Shown here one piece after another: positions 7,002-13,024 of a stretch of DNA of 19,078 nt; positions within the stretch are counted from its first letter, which is position 1; each line of letters begins with the position of its first letter. The notes under the pieces are model-generated. The model saw nothing but the letters and a program-made list of their open reading frames with translations, was not told the DNA's origin and searched no databases. Where the stretch lies: contig MHTO01000025.1 in NCBI GenBank assembly GCA_001823105.1, positions 1 to 19,078 of the forward strand. Reading direction: 5' to 3'. Source of the stretch: Candidatus Wildermuthbacteria bacterium GWA2_46_15 (GTDB lineage: Bacteria > Patescibacteriota > Minisyncoccia > Minisyncoccales > GWA2-46-15). The translations under genes and the position numbers were made by a program.

Positions 7002-7730
7002 ATGGCCGTAATTGAATGCCAGTTTCAAGATCTCGCGGTTCAGTTATTCGGGAAAAATAGGAGAGCAACGGGGATATCTCGGTCTAGTCGCGCGCTTTCA
7101 AATATCATCCCCTCGCTAAAAAATCTAACCGTGCTTGATTTAGGATGCGGGGTCGGCTATATGACCGTGGGTGCTTTGCGCCTGGGCGCTCGTCGGGTAG
7201 TGGCCTTGGATACGGAGGATATTCAAAGACTGTTATTACAAAATGTTGAGATCAATCGTTTTAGTCCGAAAGCGGCCAAATTTCAAAAAAGCGATTTATT
7301 TTCGACCTTGCGTAAAGGAATCAAGTTTAATGTAATAGTTGCCAATCTTCCGCAGCACGCCTTGCCCGCTACGCCTTCTGCTAAAAAACTCCGAGGCAAA
7401 TATGGAGGATACGATGGTACGGATTTGGTTTGCCGAGCACTGACCGAAGGGGCGTATTACCTAAAACGTGGCGGACGCTATTTCGGATCCATATCGCGAT
7501 TGACGAATTTTAGAAGAACGATGACCATAGCTGATTCTCTTTACAAAATTAAGATTCGCAAAACTATAACCAAAACGCTTGATCACAACGAAATGGCTCC
7601 TTATCTAACCGACGCGCGCCTTCTCGAACACCTGGCGGCATTGAGAAAACAAGGATTAATCGAATACAAAATAAATAAACACGAACAGATTGAATATAAA
7701 GTTCACCTCTGCGAGTTTATTCTTAAATAA
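7002..7730 (+). CDS. Class I SAM-dependent methyltransferase
   Basis: A 242-residue Rossmann-fold methyltransferase. Motif I is VLDLGCGVGY (44-53), the acidic ribose-binding residue is D70 (RVVALD), and motif IV is VIVANLPQ (111-118). The 'NLPQ' stands where N-methyltransferases of the PrmC/HemK and RNA m2G/m6A groups have 'NPPY', so an N- or amide-directed reaction is suggested but not shown. The C-terminal 60 residues (YLTDARLLEHLAALRKQGLIEYKI...) are charged and may bind substrate. Spacing of 6 bases to the CofE-like gene and 2 bases to the aminotransferase gene puts it inside the operon. It may methylate the operon's product. A housekeeping PrmC/RNA methyltransferase is the alternative, but its position argues against that. 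Confidence 0.85.
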   Translation: MAVIECQFQDLAVQLFGKNRRATGISRSSRALSNIIPSLKNLTVLDLGCGVGYMTVGALRLGARRVVALDTEDIQRLLLQNVEINRFSPKAAKFQKSDLFSTLRKGIKFNVIVANLPQHALPATPSAKKLRGKYGGYDGTDLVCRALTEGAYYLKRGGRYFGSISRLTNFRRTMTIADSLYKIKIRKTITKTLDHNEMAPYLTDARLLEHLAALRKQGLIEYKINKHEQIEYKVHLCEFILK

Positions 7731-7732
7731 CG

Positions 7733-8830
7733 ATGAGGAAAACAATTTTGATGAATCCGGGCCCGACCAATGTTTCTGAAACCGTCAGGAGCGCTCTTAA
7801 AACGAAAGATATCTGTCACCGAGAACCTGAGTTTTCCGAAGTCCTGCAAAGAGTCAGGAGTAATCTTTTAAAAGTAGTTAAGGGAGAAAAAACTCATACG
7901 GCTATTCCTTTTGTCGCCTCTGCCACGGGCAGCAACGAAGCAGTCATTTCCAGCATCCATGGCAAGATCCTTTTGATTAACAATGGGAAGTATTCGGAGA
8001 GATTAAAAGAAATAGCCAAACGGTACCATATTTCTACGAAAGAACTGACATTCCATCCGTTAGAACAGATCGACTTAAAAATTGTTGAGGACGAGTTAAA
8101 AAGCGATGCGAAAATATCCCATATGGTTTTAGTGCATCACGAAACTACGACAGGTATGCTGGCGCCACTCCGTCAGATCGGCCGTTTGGCAAAGAAATAC
8201 AGCAAAACTCTTTTCGCCGATACCGTAAGCAGCGTCGGCGGACACGAGATAGATGCCAATTTAGACAATCTTTCGTTTTTTACCGTCAATGCCAATAAGT
8301 GTCTGGAAAGCTTCCCCGGGATTTCGTTCGTAATTGCGAGGAAGAAAGACCTCGCGGCACTTAAAAACAAATCGAGAAGTTTTTATTTCGATTTGTGTAA
8401 ACAATGGGAATATATTGAAGAAAAGGGCCAAACTCCATTTACGCCGGCTGTCCAACTTTTTTACGCTGCAGATAAAGCCCTCCAGGAATTGTTGGAGGAA
8501 GGACTAAAAAATAGAATTCAAAGATATAAAAGATTGAAAAACATCCTGAAGATTGGGTTGGGAAAACTAGGGTTTCGTTTTCTGCTTCCAGGGCACCTGC
8601 AATCAAACATTCTCCTTGCCGTTAAGCTACCTATAAATATGGACTATTGGAAAGTGCACGACATGTTAAAAAAGAGGTGTTTTACAATATATTCGGGCCA
8701 GAATCTTTTGAATCAGGGCATTTTTAGGATTGCCTCTTTGGGCCGTATTGGCGAGAAAGATATACGAACATTTTTAATTGAGCTGCGAAAGATTTTAGAT
8801 AAGCTTGGCGTACGACCAATATATTCTTAA
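7733..8830 (+). CDS. phnW: PhnW-type aminotransferase (2-aminoethylphosphonate:pyruvate family)
   Basis: A 365-residue fold-type I PLP enzyme, the usual PhnW length. The family resemblance runs end to end: LMNPGPTNVSETVRSAL (6-22), HHETTTGML (135-143), FADTVSSVGG (161-170, PLP-binding D163), NANKCLESFPG (186-196, PLP lysine K189), KSRSFYFDLCKQWEYIEEKG (213-232) and IFRIASLGRIG near the C terminus. PhnW interconverts 2-aminoethylphosphonate/pyruvate and phosphonoacetaldehyde/alanine; relatives act on phosphonopyruvate. With a PepM-like enzyme upstream and no decarboxylase between them, the substrate could be phosphonopyruvate itself, giving phosphonoalanine. That is inference. It starts 2 bases after the methyltransferase stop and is followed 5 bases later by the Nudix gene. 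Confidence 0.88.
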   Translation: MRKTILMNPGPTNVSETVRSALKTKDICHREPEFSEVLQRVRSNLLKVVKGEKTHTAIPFVASATGSNEAVISSIHGKILLINNGKYSERLKEIAKRYHISTKELTFHPLEQIDLKIVEDELKSDAKISHMVLVHHETTTGMLAPLRQIGRLAKKYSKTLFADTVSSVGGHEIDANLDNLSFFTVNANKCLESFPGISFVIARKKDLAALKNKSRSFYFDLCKQWEYIEEKGQTPFTPAVQLFYAADKALQELLEEGLKNRIQRYKRLKNILKIGLGKLGFRFLLPGHLQSNILLAVKLPINMDYWKVHDMLKKRCFTIYSGQNLLNQGIFRIASLGRIGEKDIRTFLIELRKILDKLGVRPIYS

Positions 8831-8835
8831 ACAGT

Positions 8836-9219
8836 ATGAATCGTCAACCCAATGTTGCGGTAAAGATCGTCATTAAGTGGAAAGACCGAATTTTGATTAG
8901 GCGGCATAAAAACGGCGTTTTTGACTTTCCCGGAGGAAGAATGGAATTCGGCGAAACGATTTTAGGCACTCTGAAGAGGGAACTGAAAGAAGAACTCGAT
9001 TATAATCTAGTTCAGAAACCAAGATTTCTTGATGTTTGCAATTACATCTCCAAAAATAAAAAGCGCCACAGCGTGTTCCTAAATTATATTCTCGACCTAA
9101 AAGAAAAACCGAGGCTGGTTGACAAAGAGAATGCGAAAAATCTTTGGTTGGCCAAAAGAGATTTTATCTCAAAAAACATTATTAAAGAAAGAGAGTTTCT
9201 CGACAAAATCTTTAAATAA
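8836..9219 (+). CDS. Small Nudix hydrolase ending the operon
   Basis: A 127-residue Nudix protein. The box is GGRMEFGETILGTLKRELKE (33-52) continuing ELDY: G34, E40, R48, E49, E52 and E53 are all present with canonical spacing, but the glycine before the last hydrophobic residue is Asp55. The metal-binding glutamates are intact, so it should be active on a nucleoside-diphosphate-X type substrate that sequence does not reveal. It follows the PhnW-type gene by 5 bases and is the last gene of the operon; no obvious hairpin terminator follows. A role could be removal of nucleotide-activated or damaged intermediates. Any link to the phosphonate-like genes rests only on position. Confidence 0.9.
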   Translation: MNRQPNVAVKIVIKWKDRILIRRHKNGVFDFPGGRMEFGETILGTLKRELKEELDYNLVQKPRFLDVCNYISKNKKRHSVFLNYILDLKEKPRLVDKENAKNLWLAKRDFISKNIIKEREFLDKIFK

Positions 9220-9275
9220 AACGAGACGCGTGCCCCTATGTCTCATTTGTCTCATTCTCCGTTCAAAACTTAATT

Positions 9276-9301
9276 CAAAGGGTGCCTGTCGCCTCTCTTT
9301 G
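9276..9301. repeat. REP-like palindrome, copy 2
   Basis: caaag + ggtgcctgtcgcc + ctctttg: the GGTGCCTGTCGCC core has complementary CAAAG/CTTTG ends. Same core pattern as the copies at 3149, 9348 and 10013. Confidence 0.55.
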
Positions 9302-9347
9302 TCCGAACAAATCTGTTCTTAAATCCTGAATTAGGTTCATCCCATTC

Positions 9348-9360
9348 GGTGACAGTCACC
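9348..9360. repeat. REP-like palindrome, copy 3
   Basis: GGTGACAGTCACC is a perfect 6+1+6 palindrome with the GGTG..CACC core of the family, followed by tgataaaa. Confidence 0.5.
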
Positions 9361-9528
9361 TGATAAAAAGCAAGATTTGCCCGGAATGTCAGACAAGGGC
9401 CAATAATTGTTTTGTTTGCCTCATTGTGAATTCAGGGTAGGGGATTAATTCGACCCAATCTGCAGTTCGAAAATCGTCCCATCTGGCGGACTAACTTAAT
9501 TAATTAGCGCTTGGTGGAATTTAGAAGT

Positions 9529-9556
9529 TTGACATAAATATAAGAACGGATATAAT
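9529..9556 (+). promoter_or_regulatory. Consensus sigma70 promoter of hicB (leaderless start)
   Basis: TTGACA (9529-9534), 16-base spacer, TATAAT (9551-9556). The start ATG at 9565 is 8 bases after the -10 box, so transcription should begin at or within a base or two of the ATG and the message should have no leader. Confidence 0.85.
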
Positions 9557-9564
9557 GTAATCGT

Positions 9565-9786
9565 ATGTCAAGACAATTTACGGCCATCTACAAAAAAGCG
9601 GGGAAATGGTATCTCAGTTGGGTGGAAGAAATACCGGGAGTCAATGCTCAAGGAAAAACTCTGAAAGAAACAAAAGAAAACCTAAAAGGGGCGCTTTTGC
9701 TCATTTTGGAAACAAACGCACTTCTAAACAAAAAGGATTCGGCGGGGAGCAATGTTATTAGAGAGCCATTGTCTATCTCTTTATGA
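9565..9786 (+). CDS. hicB: HicB-like antitoxin
   Basis: A 73-residue HicB/UPF0150-type protein. The core AIYKKAGKWYLSWVEEIPGVNAQGKT... (7-31) is the partial RNase-H-like fold of HicB, with W19 and the PGVNAQGKT turn conserved. TLKETKENLKGALLLILE (32-49) is the following helix. No extra DNA-binding domain is visible at the C terminus. HicB neutralises the HicA mRNA interferase. Three bases after its stop comes the hicA reading frame, which is broken here, so HicB may act without a toxin partner. The promoter is a near-perfect sigma70 box with a leaderless start. Confidence 0.85.
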   Translation: MSRQFTAIYKKAGKWYLSWVEEIPGVNAQGKTLKETKENLKGALLLILETNALLNKKDSAGSNVIREPLSISL

Positions 9787-9789
9787 AAT

Positions 9790-9984
9790 ATGAAGCGGGT
9801 AGATCTGATTAGGCATCTTTCCAAAAACGGGTGCATTTTCTTGAGAGAAGGCGCAAGACACAGCGTCTTTTTTAATCCTTTGACCAAGCGCCTTTCTACC
9901 GTTTAACGGCACGCCGAAATTCATGGGTTTCTAGCGCGCAAGATTTGTTTAGATCTCGGAGTAGAGCCACCGAACAAAAAATAG
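9790..9984 (+). pseudogene. hicA: HicA mRNA-interferase toxin gene interrupted by an in-frame TAA
   Basis: Read from ATG 9790 the frame gives MKRVDLIRHLSKNGCIFLRE and continues GARHSVFFNP...RLSTV, a clear HicA double-stranded-RNA-binding fold. His24 in G-A-R-H matches the catalytic histidine. TAA at 9904-9906 then stops it after 38 codons. The same frame continues RHAEIHGFLARKICLDLGVE to TAG at 9982-9984, exactly the second half of HicA, where functional members have Pro before R-H ('STVPRH'). So one codon of an otherwise intact toxin has become a stop, without frameshift. The toxin is probably dead or truncated while hicB stays intact. Stop readthrough cannot be excluded, but UAA recoding is not known in this group. 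Confidence 0.85.
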
Positions 9985-10012
9985 AAGACAAACGAGAATC
10001 GCCAAAGAAATC

Positions 10013-10037
10013 AAAAAAGGTTCCTGACACCTTTTTC
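10013..10037. repeat. REP-like palindrome, copy 4
   Basis: A6, ggttcctgacacc, T5: the fullest copy of the family and nearly identical to copy 1 at 3149-3170. It lies between the broken hicA and the XRE gene. Confidence 0.6.
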
Positions 10038-10096
10038 CTCCATCTTAAATAACCCAGAGGCATATATATAAACAATACAAACAAAGAACTAAAAAG

Positions 10097-10369
10097 GTGA
10101 CTGATTTTCAGGAGTATCTCCAAAAGAGGTTAAAAAATCCTGAATTCAAAAAACACTATAATGAATACGGTAGGCAGTTAGAAATCGCTTACCAGATTTT
10201 AAGATTGCGTAAACAAAAAAGAATGTCGCAAGCGGAATTAGCCAAGAGAATAGGCACCAAACAAAGTAATATCGCCCGCCTAGAAACGGGCCAACAGAAT
10301 TTTACGACCGAAACCCTGCAAAAAATAGCTTTGGTTTTCGACCGCGATCTCAAAATTGAATTTGTTTAA
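10097..10369 (+). CDS. XRE-family helix-turn-helix regulator (HigA-like, no toxin beside it)
   Basis: A 90-residue protein from GTG 10097. Residues 36-88 form a Cro/C1-type helix-turn-helix: RLRKQKRMSQAELAKRIG (helices 1-2), TKQSNIARLETGQ (recognition helix and turn), then TETLQKIALVFD. The 35-residue N-terminal extension (EYLQKRLKNPEFKKHYNEYG) resembles HigA-type antitoxins, which normally sit next to a RelE/HigB toxin. No toxin frame is seen on either side: upstream is a REP-like palindrome and downstream a repeat element. It may be an orphan antitoxin or a stand-alone repressor. The start is uncertain, since the A-rich leader (ctaaaaag) gives only a weak ribosome-binding site directly against the GTG. 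Confidence 0.82.
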   Translation: MTDFQEYLQKRLKNPEFKKHYNEYGRQLEIAYQILRLRKQKRMSQAELAKRIGTKQSNIARLETGQQNFTTETLQKIALVFDRDLKIEFV

Positions 10370-10374
10370 CTGAC

Positions 10375-10445
10375 CAAACAGGTTCTAACGTCGTCCCGTA
10401 GGTCTTCGACTCTGAGGAAGTTGAAGGGCAGGACAGGAATTGACA
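10375..10445 (+). repeat. Dispersed 'ggttctaacgtcgtcc' element, copy A
   Basis: Starts aaacaggttctaacgtcgtcc 5-6 bases after the XRE stop, has an internal arm tcttcgactctgaggaagttgaag and ends caggacaggaattgaca, so its end forms the -35 box of the next gene. Related copies are at 11857, 12936 and 13549, each just after a gene. Confidence 0.65.
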
Positions 10446-10467
10446 GTGGTTATCAGGAAGATATAAT
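10440..10467 (+). promoter_or_regulatory. Consensus promoter of the zinc-ribbon gene (leaderless start)
   Basis: TTGACA (10440-10445), 16-base spacer, TATAAT (10462-10467). ATG 10476 follows 8 bases after the -10 box, the same geometry as for hicB. Confidence 0.82.
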
Positions 10468-10475
10468 GAGGGCGT

Positions 10476-10646
10476 ATGATGGTAACGAAATGCGATTTGT
10501 GCAAAAAGAATATTAAAGACGACGAAACTATAACTATTAGGGTCGGGTTTTCGTTGAGAGCCGAATTGTGCGAAAAATGCGGCGTACCGATAATCAAATT
10601 TTTGAAAAAGCATAAATTTATTCTATCTGAAAAATATGCTCACTAG
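10476..10646 (+). CDS. Small two-CxxC zinc-ribbon protein
   Basis: A 56-residue frame. It has two zinc-knuckle pairs, KCDLCKK (C6, C9) and LCEKCG (C32, C35), separated by 22 residues with a short beta-like stretch (TITIRVGFSLRAE). This is the layout of a minimal zinc ribbon. A basic tail (IIKFLKKHKFILSEKYAH) follows. Such miniature zinc ribbons bind nucleic acid or protein; the partner is unknown. The near-perfect promoter with the -10 box 8 bases before the ATG supports it as a real, leaderless gene. Its 3' end overlaps the start of the broken coiled-coil gene by 11 bases. ATG 10479 is an alternative start one codon on. Confidence 0.7.
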   Translation: MMVTKCDLCKKNIKDDETITIRVGFSLRAELCEKCGVPIIKFLKKHKFILSEKYAH

Positions 10647-10886
10647 CGAAGATATACAAAAAATTAATAGCGGTGCTGGCAACTAAGGAAGATTTGAATG
10701 ATCTTAGGCAAGACGTCAACGGCCTGCGCGAGTCAGTCCAAGCTTTAACTATCTCTAGTAGATAAACTCGTGGGCGCGGTGAGCGATCTGAAAATCGAAT
10801 ATGCGGCGATAACGAACCAGATCAATCGCCACGAAAAATGGCTTCATTTGGTAGCGGAAAAGCTCGGTATTAAACTAGAATATTAG
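10636..10886 (+). pseudogene. Coiled-coil protein gene broken by two single-base insertions
   Basis: Frame 1 from ATG 10636 reads MLTSEDIQK and stops early. Dropping one A from the A6 run near 10655 continues as LIAVLATKEDLNDLRQDVNG and LRESVQALTIS, then stops at TAGATAA. Dropping one more A near 10757 continues as VDKLVGAVSDLKIEYAAITN, QINRHEKWLHLVAEKLGIKL and EY to TAG at 10884-10886. Together these give about 82 residues of a heptad-rich coiled coil of a kind I associate with CPR small proteins ('LATKEDL...', 'INRHEKWL'). Function is unknown. The A6 run could be a sequencing or slippage site, but two separate shifts argue for decay. It overlaps the end of the zinc-ribbon gene. Confidence 0.65.
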
Positions 10887-10896
10887 AAAAACAAAA

Positions 10897-10942
10897 GATT
10901 GCCAATCTTTCGACTCCGCTCAGGACAAAAGGGCGGTTTTTT
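10897..10942 (+). terminator. Intrinsic terminator with repeat in the loop (inverted form)
   Basis: GATTGCC (10897-10903) pairs with GGCGGTTT (10932-10939) using G-U pairs, followed by a T run. The loop carries ctttcgactccgctcaggac, close to the reverse complement of the loop repeat in the terminators at 12315 and 13882. Confidence 0.6.
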
Positions 10943-10984
10943 GGTAGGATAAGTTAACAAATTCTTTTAAGCTGTAATCTCATC

Positions 10985-11833
10985 ATGAAAATCACTTTTC
11001 TTGGAACAGCCGCAGCCACCTCGTATCCTCTGGCTTTTTGTCGGTGTGATTATTGTAATAAAGCCAGGGAACTTAAAGGAAAGAATCTTAGAAAAAGATC
11101 CTCGGTAATAATAAATAATGATTTGTTAATAGATTTGGGGCCAGATATAATGTCGGCTTCTTTTATGTATAACAAGTCAATTGCCGATATTAGATATTGT
11201 TTACAAACCCATTCTCATTCTGATCACTTTGACGCCTCATGCTTCACAACGAGAACGCCGGAATTTATGGGCGTCAATATTCCGCCACTTCAAGTTTATG
11301 GCTCCGAAGCAACGCTCAGAAAAATGTCAGAAATGGTAAAAAATGAAGGTTATGTATCTAATTTGTTTGACCCGAAAGAAAAAGAACGAATGAATATCGA
11401 AGTTTTTCCGATAAAATCTCTTCAATCTTTTGACGTCGGAAAATACAAAGTAACGGCTTTTTCGGCATGTCACGATAAATCAGTCGACTCACTTTTATAT
11501 GCAGTCACAGAAGATGATTTTACTGTCTTCTATGGCACTGACACAAATGTTCTTTCAGAAGAAACGTGGAATGGTTTTCACGAAAAGGGGTTACGATTTA
11601 ATATAGTTGTTCTTGATCACACCTACGGACCCGATACTAATAATGGTGGGCATCTTAATGCTAATAGATTTATCGAACACATAAAAAGAATGGGAGGGGA
11701 AAATCTACTTGTTAAAAACGTTCGAATTTTAGCGACTCATATCTCTCATGAAGGAAATCCACTTCATTCTGAATTATCTGAATATGCTGCGGAACATGGA
11801 TACGAAATAGCCTACGATGGCCTTGTGATTTGA
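10985..11833 (+). CDS. PhnP-like metallo-beta-lactamase-fold phosphodiesterase
   Basis: A 282-residue MBL-fold hydrolase. It has the metal motif THSHSDH (75-81), then H163 (ACHDK), D186 (YGTDTN), D211 (VLDHTYG), H223 (GGHLN) and a C-terminal THISH (251-255) followed by GYEIAYDG. An N-terminal Cys cluster (C19, C21, C24 in FCRCDYCNK) matches the structural zinc site of PhnP. PhnP opens 5-phosphoribosyl 1,2-cyclic phosphate in C-P lyase metabolism, but the wider family includes other cyclic-phosphate hydrolases, and no C-P lyase gene is here. It stands alone between a terminator and a repeat; TAATCT lies 6 bases before the ATG, so a leaderless start is possible. The link to the pepM/phnW operon 1.8 kb upstream is suggestive only. 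Confidence 0.82.
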   Translation: MKITFLGTAAATSYPLAFCRCDYCNKARELKGKNLRKRSSVIINNDLLIDLGPDIMSASFMYNKSIADIRYCLQTHSHSDHFDASCFTTRTPEFMGVNIPPLQVYGSEATLRKMSEMVKNEGYVSNLFDPKEKERMNIEVFPIKSLQSFDVGKYKVTAFSACHDKSVDSLLYAVTEDDFTVFYGTDTNVLSEETWNGFHEKGLRFNIVVLDHTYGPDTNNGGHLNANRFIEHIKRMGGENLLVKNVRILATHISHEGNPLHSELSEYAAEHGYEIAYDGLVI

Positions 11834-11856
11834 AGAACAAAACAAGAATTATCTCC

Positions 11857-11916
11857 CAAACAGGTTCTAACCCTTCGACAGACTCAAGATCTTCGGCGTC
11901 GTCCCGCAGGCAGGAC
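11857..11916 (+). repeat. Dispersed 'ggttctaacgtcgtcc' element, copy B
   Basis: aaacaggttctaac, then an inserted arm cccttcgacagactcaagatc, then gtcgtcccgcaggcaggact. It lies 23 bases after the PhnP-like gene's stop. Confidence 0.6.
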
Positions 11917-11984
11917 TCATTATTTTTTACAACCTTCCTTCTTCTCGTTAGAGGTTTTGTTTTGGTCCAAAGTATGAAAAAACT

Positions 11985-12013
11985 TTGACAATAATTTGTT
12001 TTTATTTTATAAG
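11985..12013 (+). promoter_or_regulatory. Strong promoter of the ncRNA
   Basis: TTGACA (11985-11990), 17-base A/T-rich spacer, TATAAG (12008-12013). The predicted start is near 12020, just before the folded RNA. Confidence 0.8.
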
Positions 12014-12019
12014 GTAGAG

Positions 12020-12273
12020 GTCGAAAGGCTTTGTGTTGCCCGCATACTAGTTGAACCTCGATGATCCCGACGACAGGAGAGAGGAAACATCGTCGGCCGG
12101 CGTAACTCGCCCGACATCGAGGAAGGGTGGCACAATTGTGCCCTGGACTAAGTCCAGACGAATCAATCTAGATTGATTCGTCAAAGGACCAAGAAACTTC
12201 GCGCCGCCTCTCCCCAACGCGAAGGGATCTGAAAAGAGCCTTGTCCGCTCGTCGCGACAAGGTTCTTTTATTT
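12020..12273 (+). ncRNA. Structured non-coding RNA of about 250 nt, unrecognised class
   Basis: It is bounded by a strong promoter (11985-12013) and a 10-bp hairpin terminator, with no reading frame in between. A compact fold can be drawn by hand: P1 12032-12041 with 12125-12134 (10 bp); P2 12056-12063 with 12115-12122 (8 bp, CCTCGATG/CATCGAGG); inside P2, P3 12067-12073 with 12090-12096 (7 bp) closing a purine-rich loop (aggagagaggaaa) and P4 12099-12102 with 12108-12111. There follow hairpins at 12143-12157 (6 bp), 12158-12181 (perfect 24-base palindrome) and 12197-12224 (CTTCGCG/CGCGAAG). I see no signature of RNase P, tmRNA, SRP or 6S RNA. A GGGTGGCAC stretch only partly recalls the T-box. 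Confidence 0.75.
12236..12273 (+). terminator. Intrinsic terminator of the ncRNA
   Basis: GAGCCTTGTC (12236-12245) pairs fully with GACAAGGTTC (12256-12265) around a 10-base loop, followed by TTTTATTT. Confidence 0.9.
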
Positions 12274-12314
12274 CTTATAAATGGCTAAATCGGCGATAAT
12301 AAATCCTATTTCAA

Positions 12315-12369
12315 AAGATCGCCAAAGAGGCCTGAGGATCCTGAGCGTAGCCGAATGGACGGTTTTTTG
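12315..12369 (+). terminator. Repeat-loop terminator, copy 1
   Basis: GATCGCC pairs with GGaCGGTTT (one bulged A), then a T run. The loop holds gaggatcctgagcgtagccg. The 55-base unit is identical to that at 13882-13936 except for one base. Confidence 0.6.
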
Positions 12370-12396
12370 GTAAAGTAAAAACGAGAGAATAATATT

Positions 12397-12924
12397 ATGG
12401 AACCATACAAGTTCAGTCCAATAGAAAATAAAGAACAGCTGCTAGAAGCGATAAAATACACTCATTTTAAGTGTTTTGAGCTGTGCAAAAAGAATTTTGG
12501 CAGATATCTTCCGGTGGCGGGCAACATCGGAATATTTTGTCATTATGATAATGAATATAAACTCCTCACGGAATTAAGAGAACAATTAACAGATAAATCT
12601 GACAACTGGCAACAAAAATATTATCGTCTTCATAAGCCAATTATAATTCCTACCCATAGAGATGTGCCAGACACCGTCTATACTTATCTCTATGTCCGCG
12701 GGCCGGATCAGCACAACGAAGTTGGCGACGTCGATTTTGTCCTAAATGGTAAAGAATATCAGGAATTAAAGGATAGTTTATTGAGGGGCAAAAAGATTAA
12801 GGGGATAGAAATACTTAATCGCCCCGATCTTGATTTGATCAAGCTCTTTGATCCCGAGATCGACACGCTTTCTTTTATCGGTACGGAATATATAGCGGAA
12901 AACGTAAAGGTCAAAATGAATTAA
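12397..12924 (+). CDS. Uncharacterised protein
   Basis: A 175-residue soluble-looking protein that I do not recognise. It has no signal peptide, membrane segment or P-loop. Notable stretches are an amphipathic N-terminal part with two cysteines (FKCFELCKKNFGRYLPV), an aromatic-rich centre, and YTYLYVRGPDQHNEVGDVDFVL (about 96-117), which looks like a conserved strand-turn-strand with acidic residues D113 and D115. The end, EIDTLSFIGTEYIAENVKVKMN, looks like further beta structure. It follows the ncRNA and a repeat-loop terminator and has only a weak purine stretch (gagag) before the ATG. A hairpin terminator follows at 12987-13008. Confidence 0.7.
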   Translation: MEPYKFSPIENKEQLLEAIKYTHFKCFELCKKNFGRYLPVAGNIGIFCHYDNEYKLLTELREQLTDKSDNWQQKYYRLHKPIIIPTHRDVPDTVYTYLYVRGPDQHNEVGDVDFVLNGKEYQELKDSLLRGKKIKGIEILNRPDLDLIKLFDPEIDTLSFIGTEYIAENVKVKMN

Positions 12925-12935
12925 ACGAACCGGAT

Positions 12936-12967
12936 ACAGGTTCTAATGTCATCCCGCAGACAGGACA
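12936..12967 (+). repeat. Dispersed 'ggttctaacgtcgtcc' element, copy C (short)
   Basis: acaggttctaatgtcatccc followed by gcagacaggacaaat, without an inserted arm. It starts 11 bases after the stop of the unknown gene. Confidence 0.55.
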
Positions 12968-12986
12968 AATAAGATAATGTTGAGAC

Positions 12987-13008
12987 AAATCGCTTTTCGG
13001 GCGATTTT
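12987..13008 (+). terminator. Intrinsic terminator
   Basis: AAATCGC (12987-12993) pairs with GCGATTT (13001-13007) around a ttttcgg loop, with a short T run. It lies 13 bases before the following CDS. Confidence 0.6.
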
Positions 13009-13024
13009 GTAGTAGCATTAATAA

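Larger units (their letters stand above)
9220..9564. other. Repeat-bearing intergenic stretch
   Basis: I see no gene. It holds two REP-like palindromes (9276-9301 and 9348-9360) and, at its end, the hicB promoter (9529-9556). The part at 9450-9500 (aattcgacccaatctgcag ... ccatctggcggac) looks like low-grade repeat or the remnant of a lost gene, but I cannot assign it. Confidence 0.5.
11834..12396. other. Protein-free region with repeat, ncRNA and terminators
   Basis: No protein gene is visible on either strand. It holds, in order, a copy of the 'ggttctaac' element, the ncRNA promoter, the structured ncRNA with its terminator, and a repeat-loop terminator. Confidence 0.7.

Noticed and set aside
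9119..9322. Plus-strand frame overlapping the end of the Nudix gene
   Set aside because: Different frame of a clear Nudix protein running into repeat sequence; no motif or ribosome-binding site.
12125..12138. GGGTGGCACAATTG as a T-box element
   Set aside because: It lacks the ACCGCG part of the T-box, the stretch pairs with 12032-12041, and the RNA ends in its own terminator before a gene that is not a synthetase or amino-acid gene.
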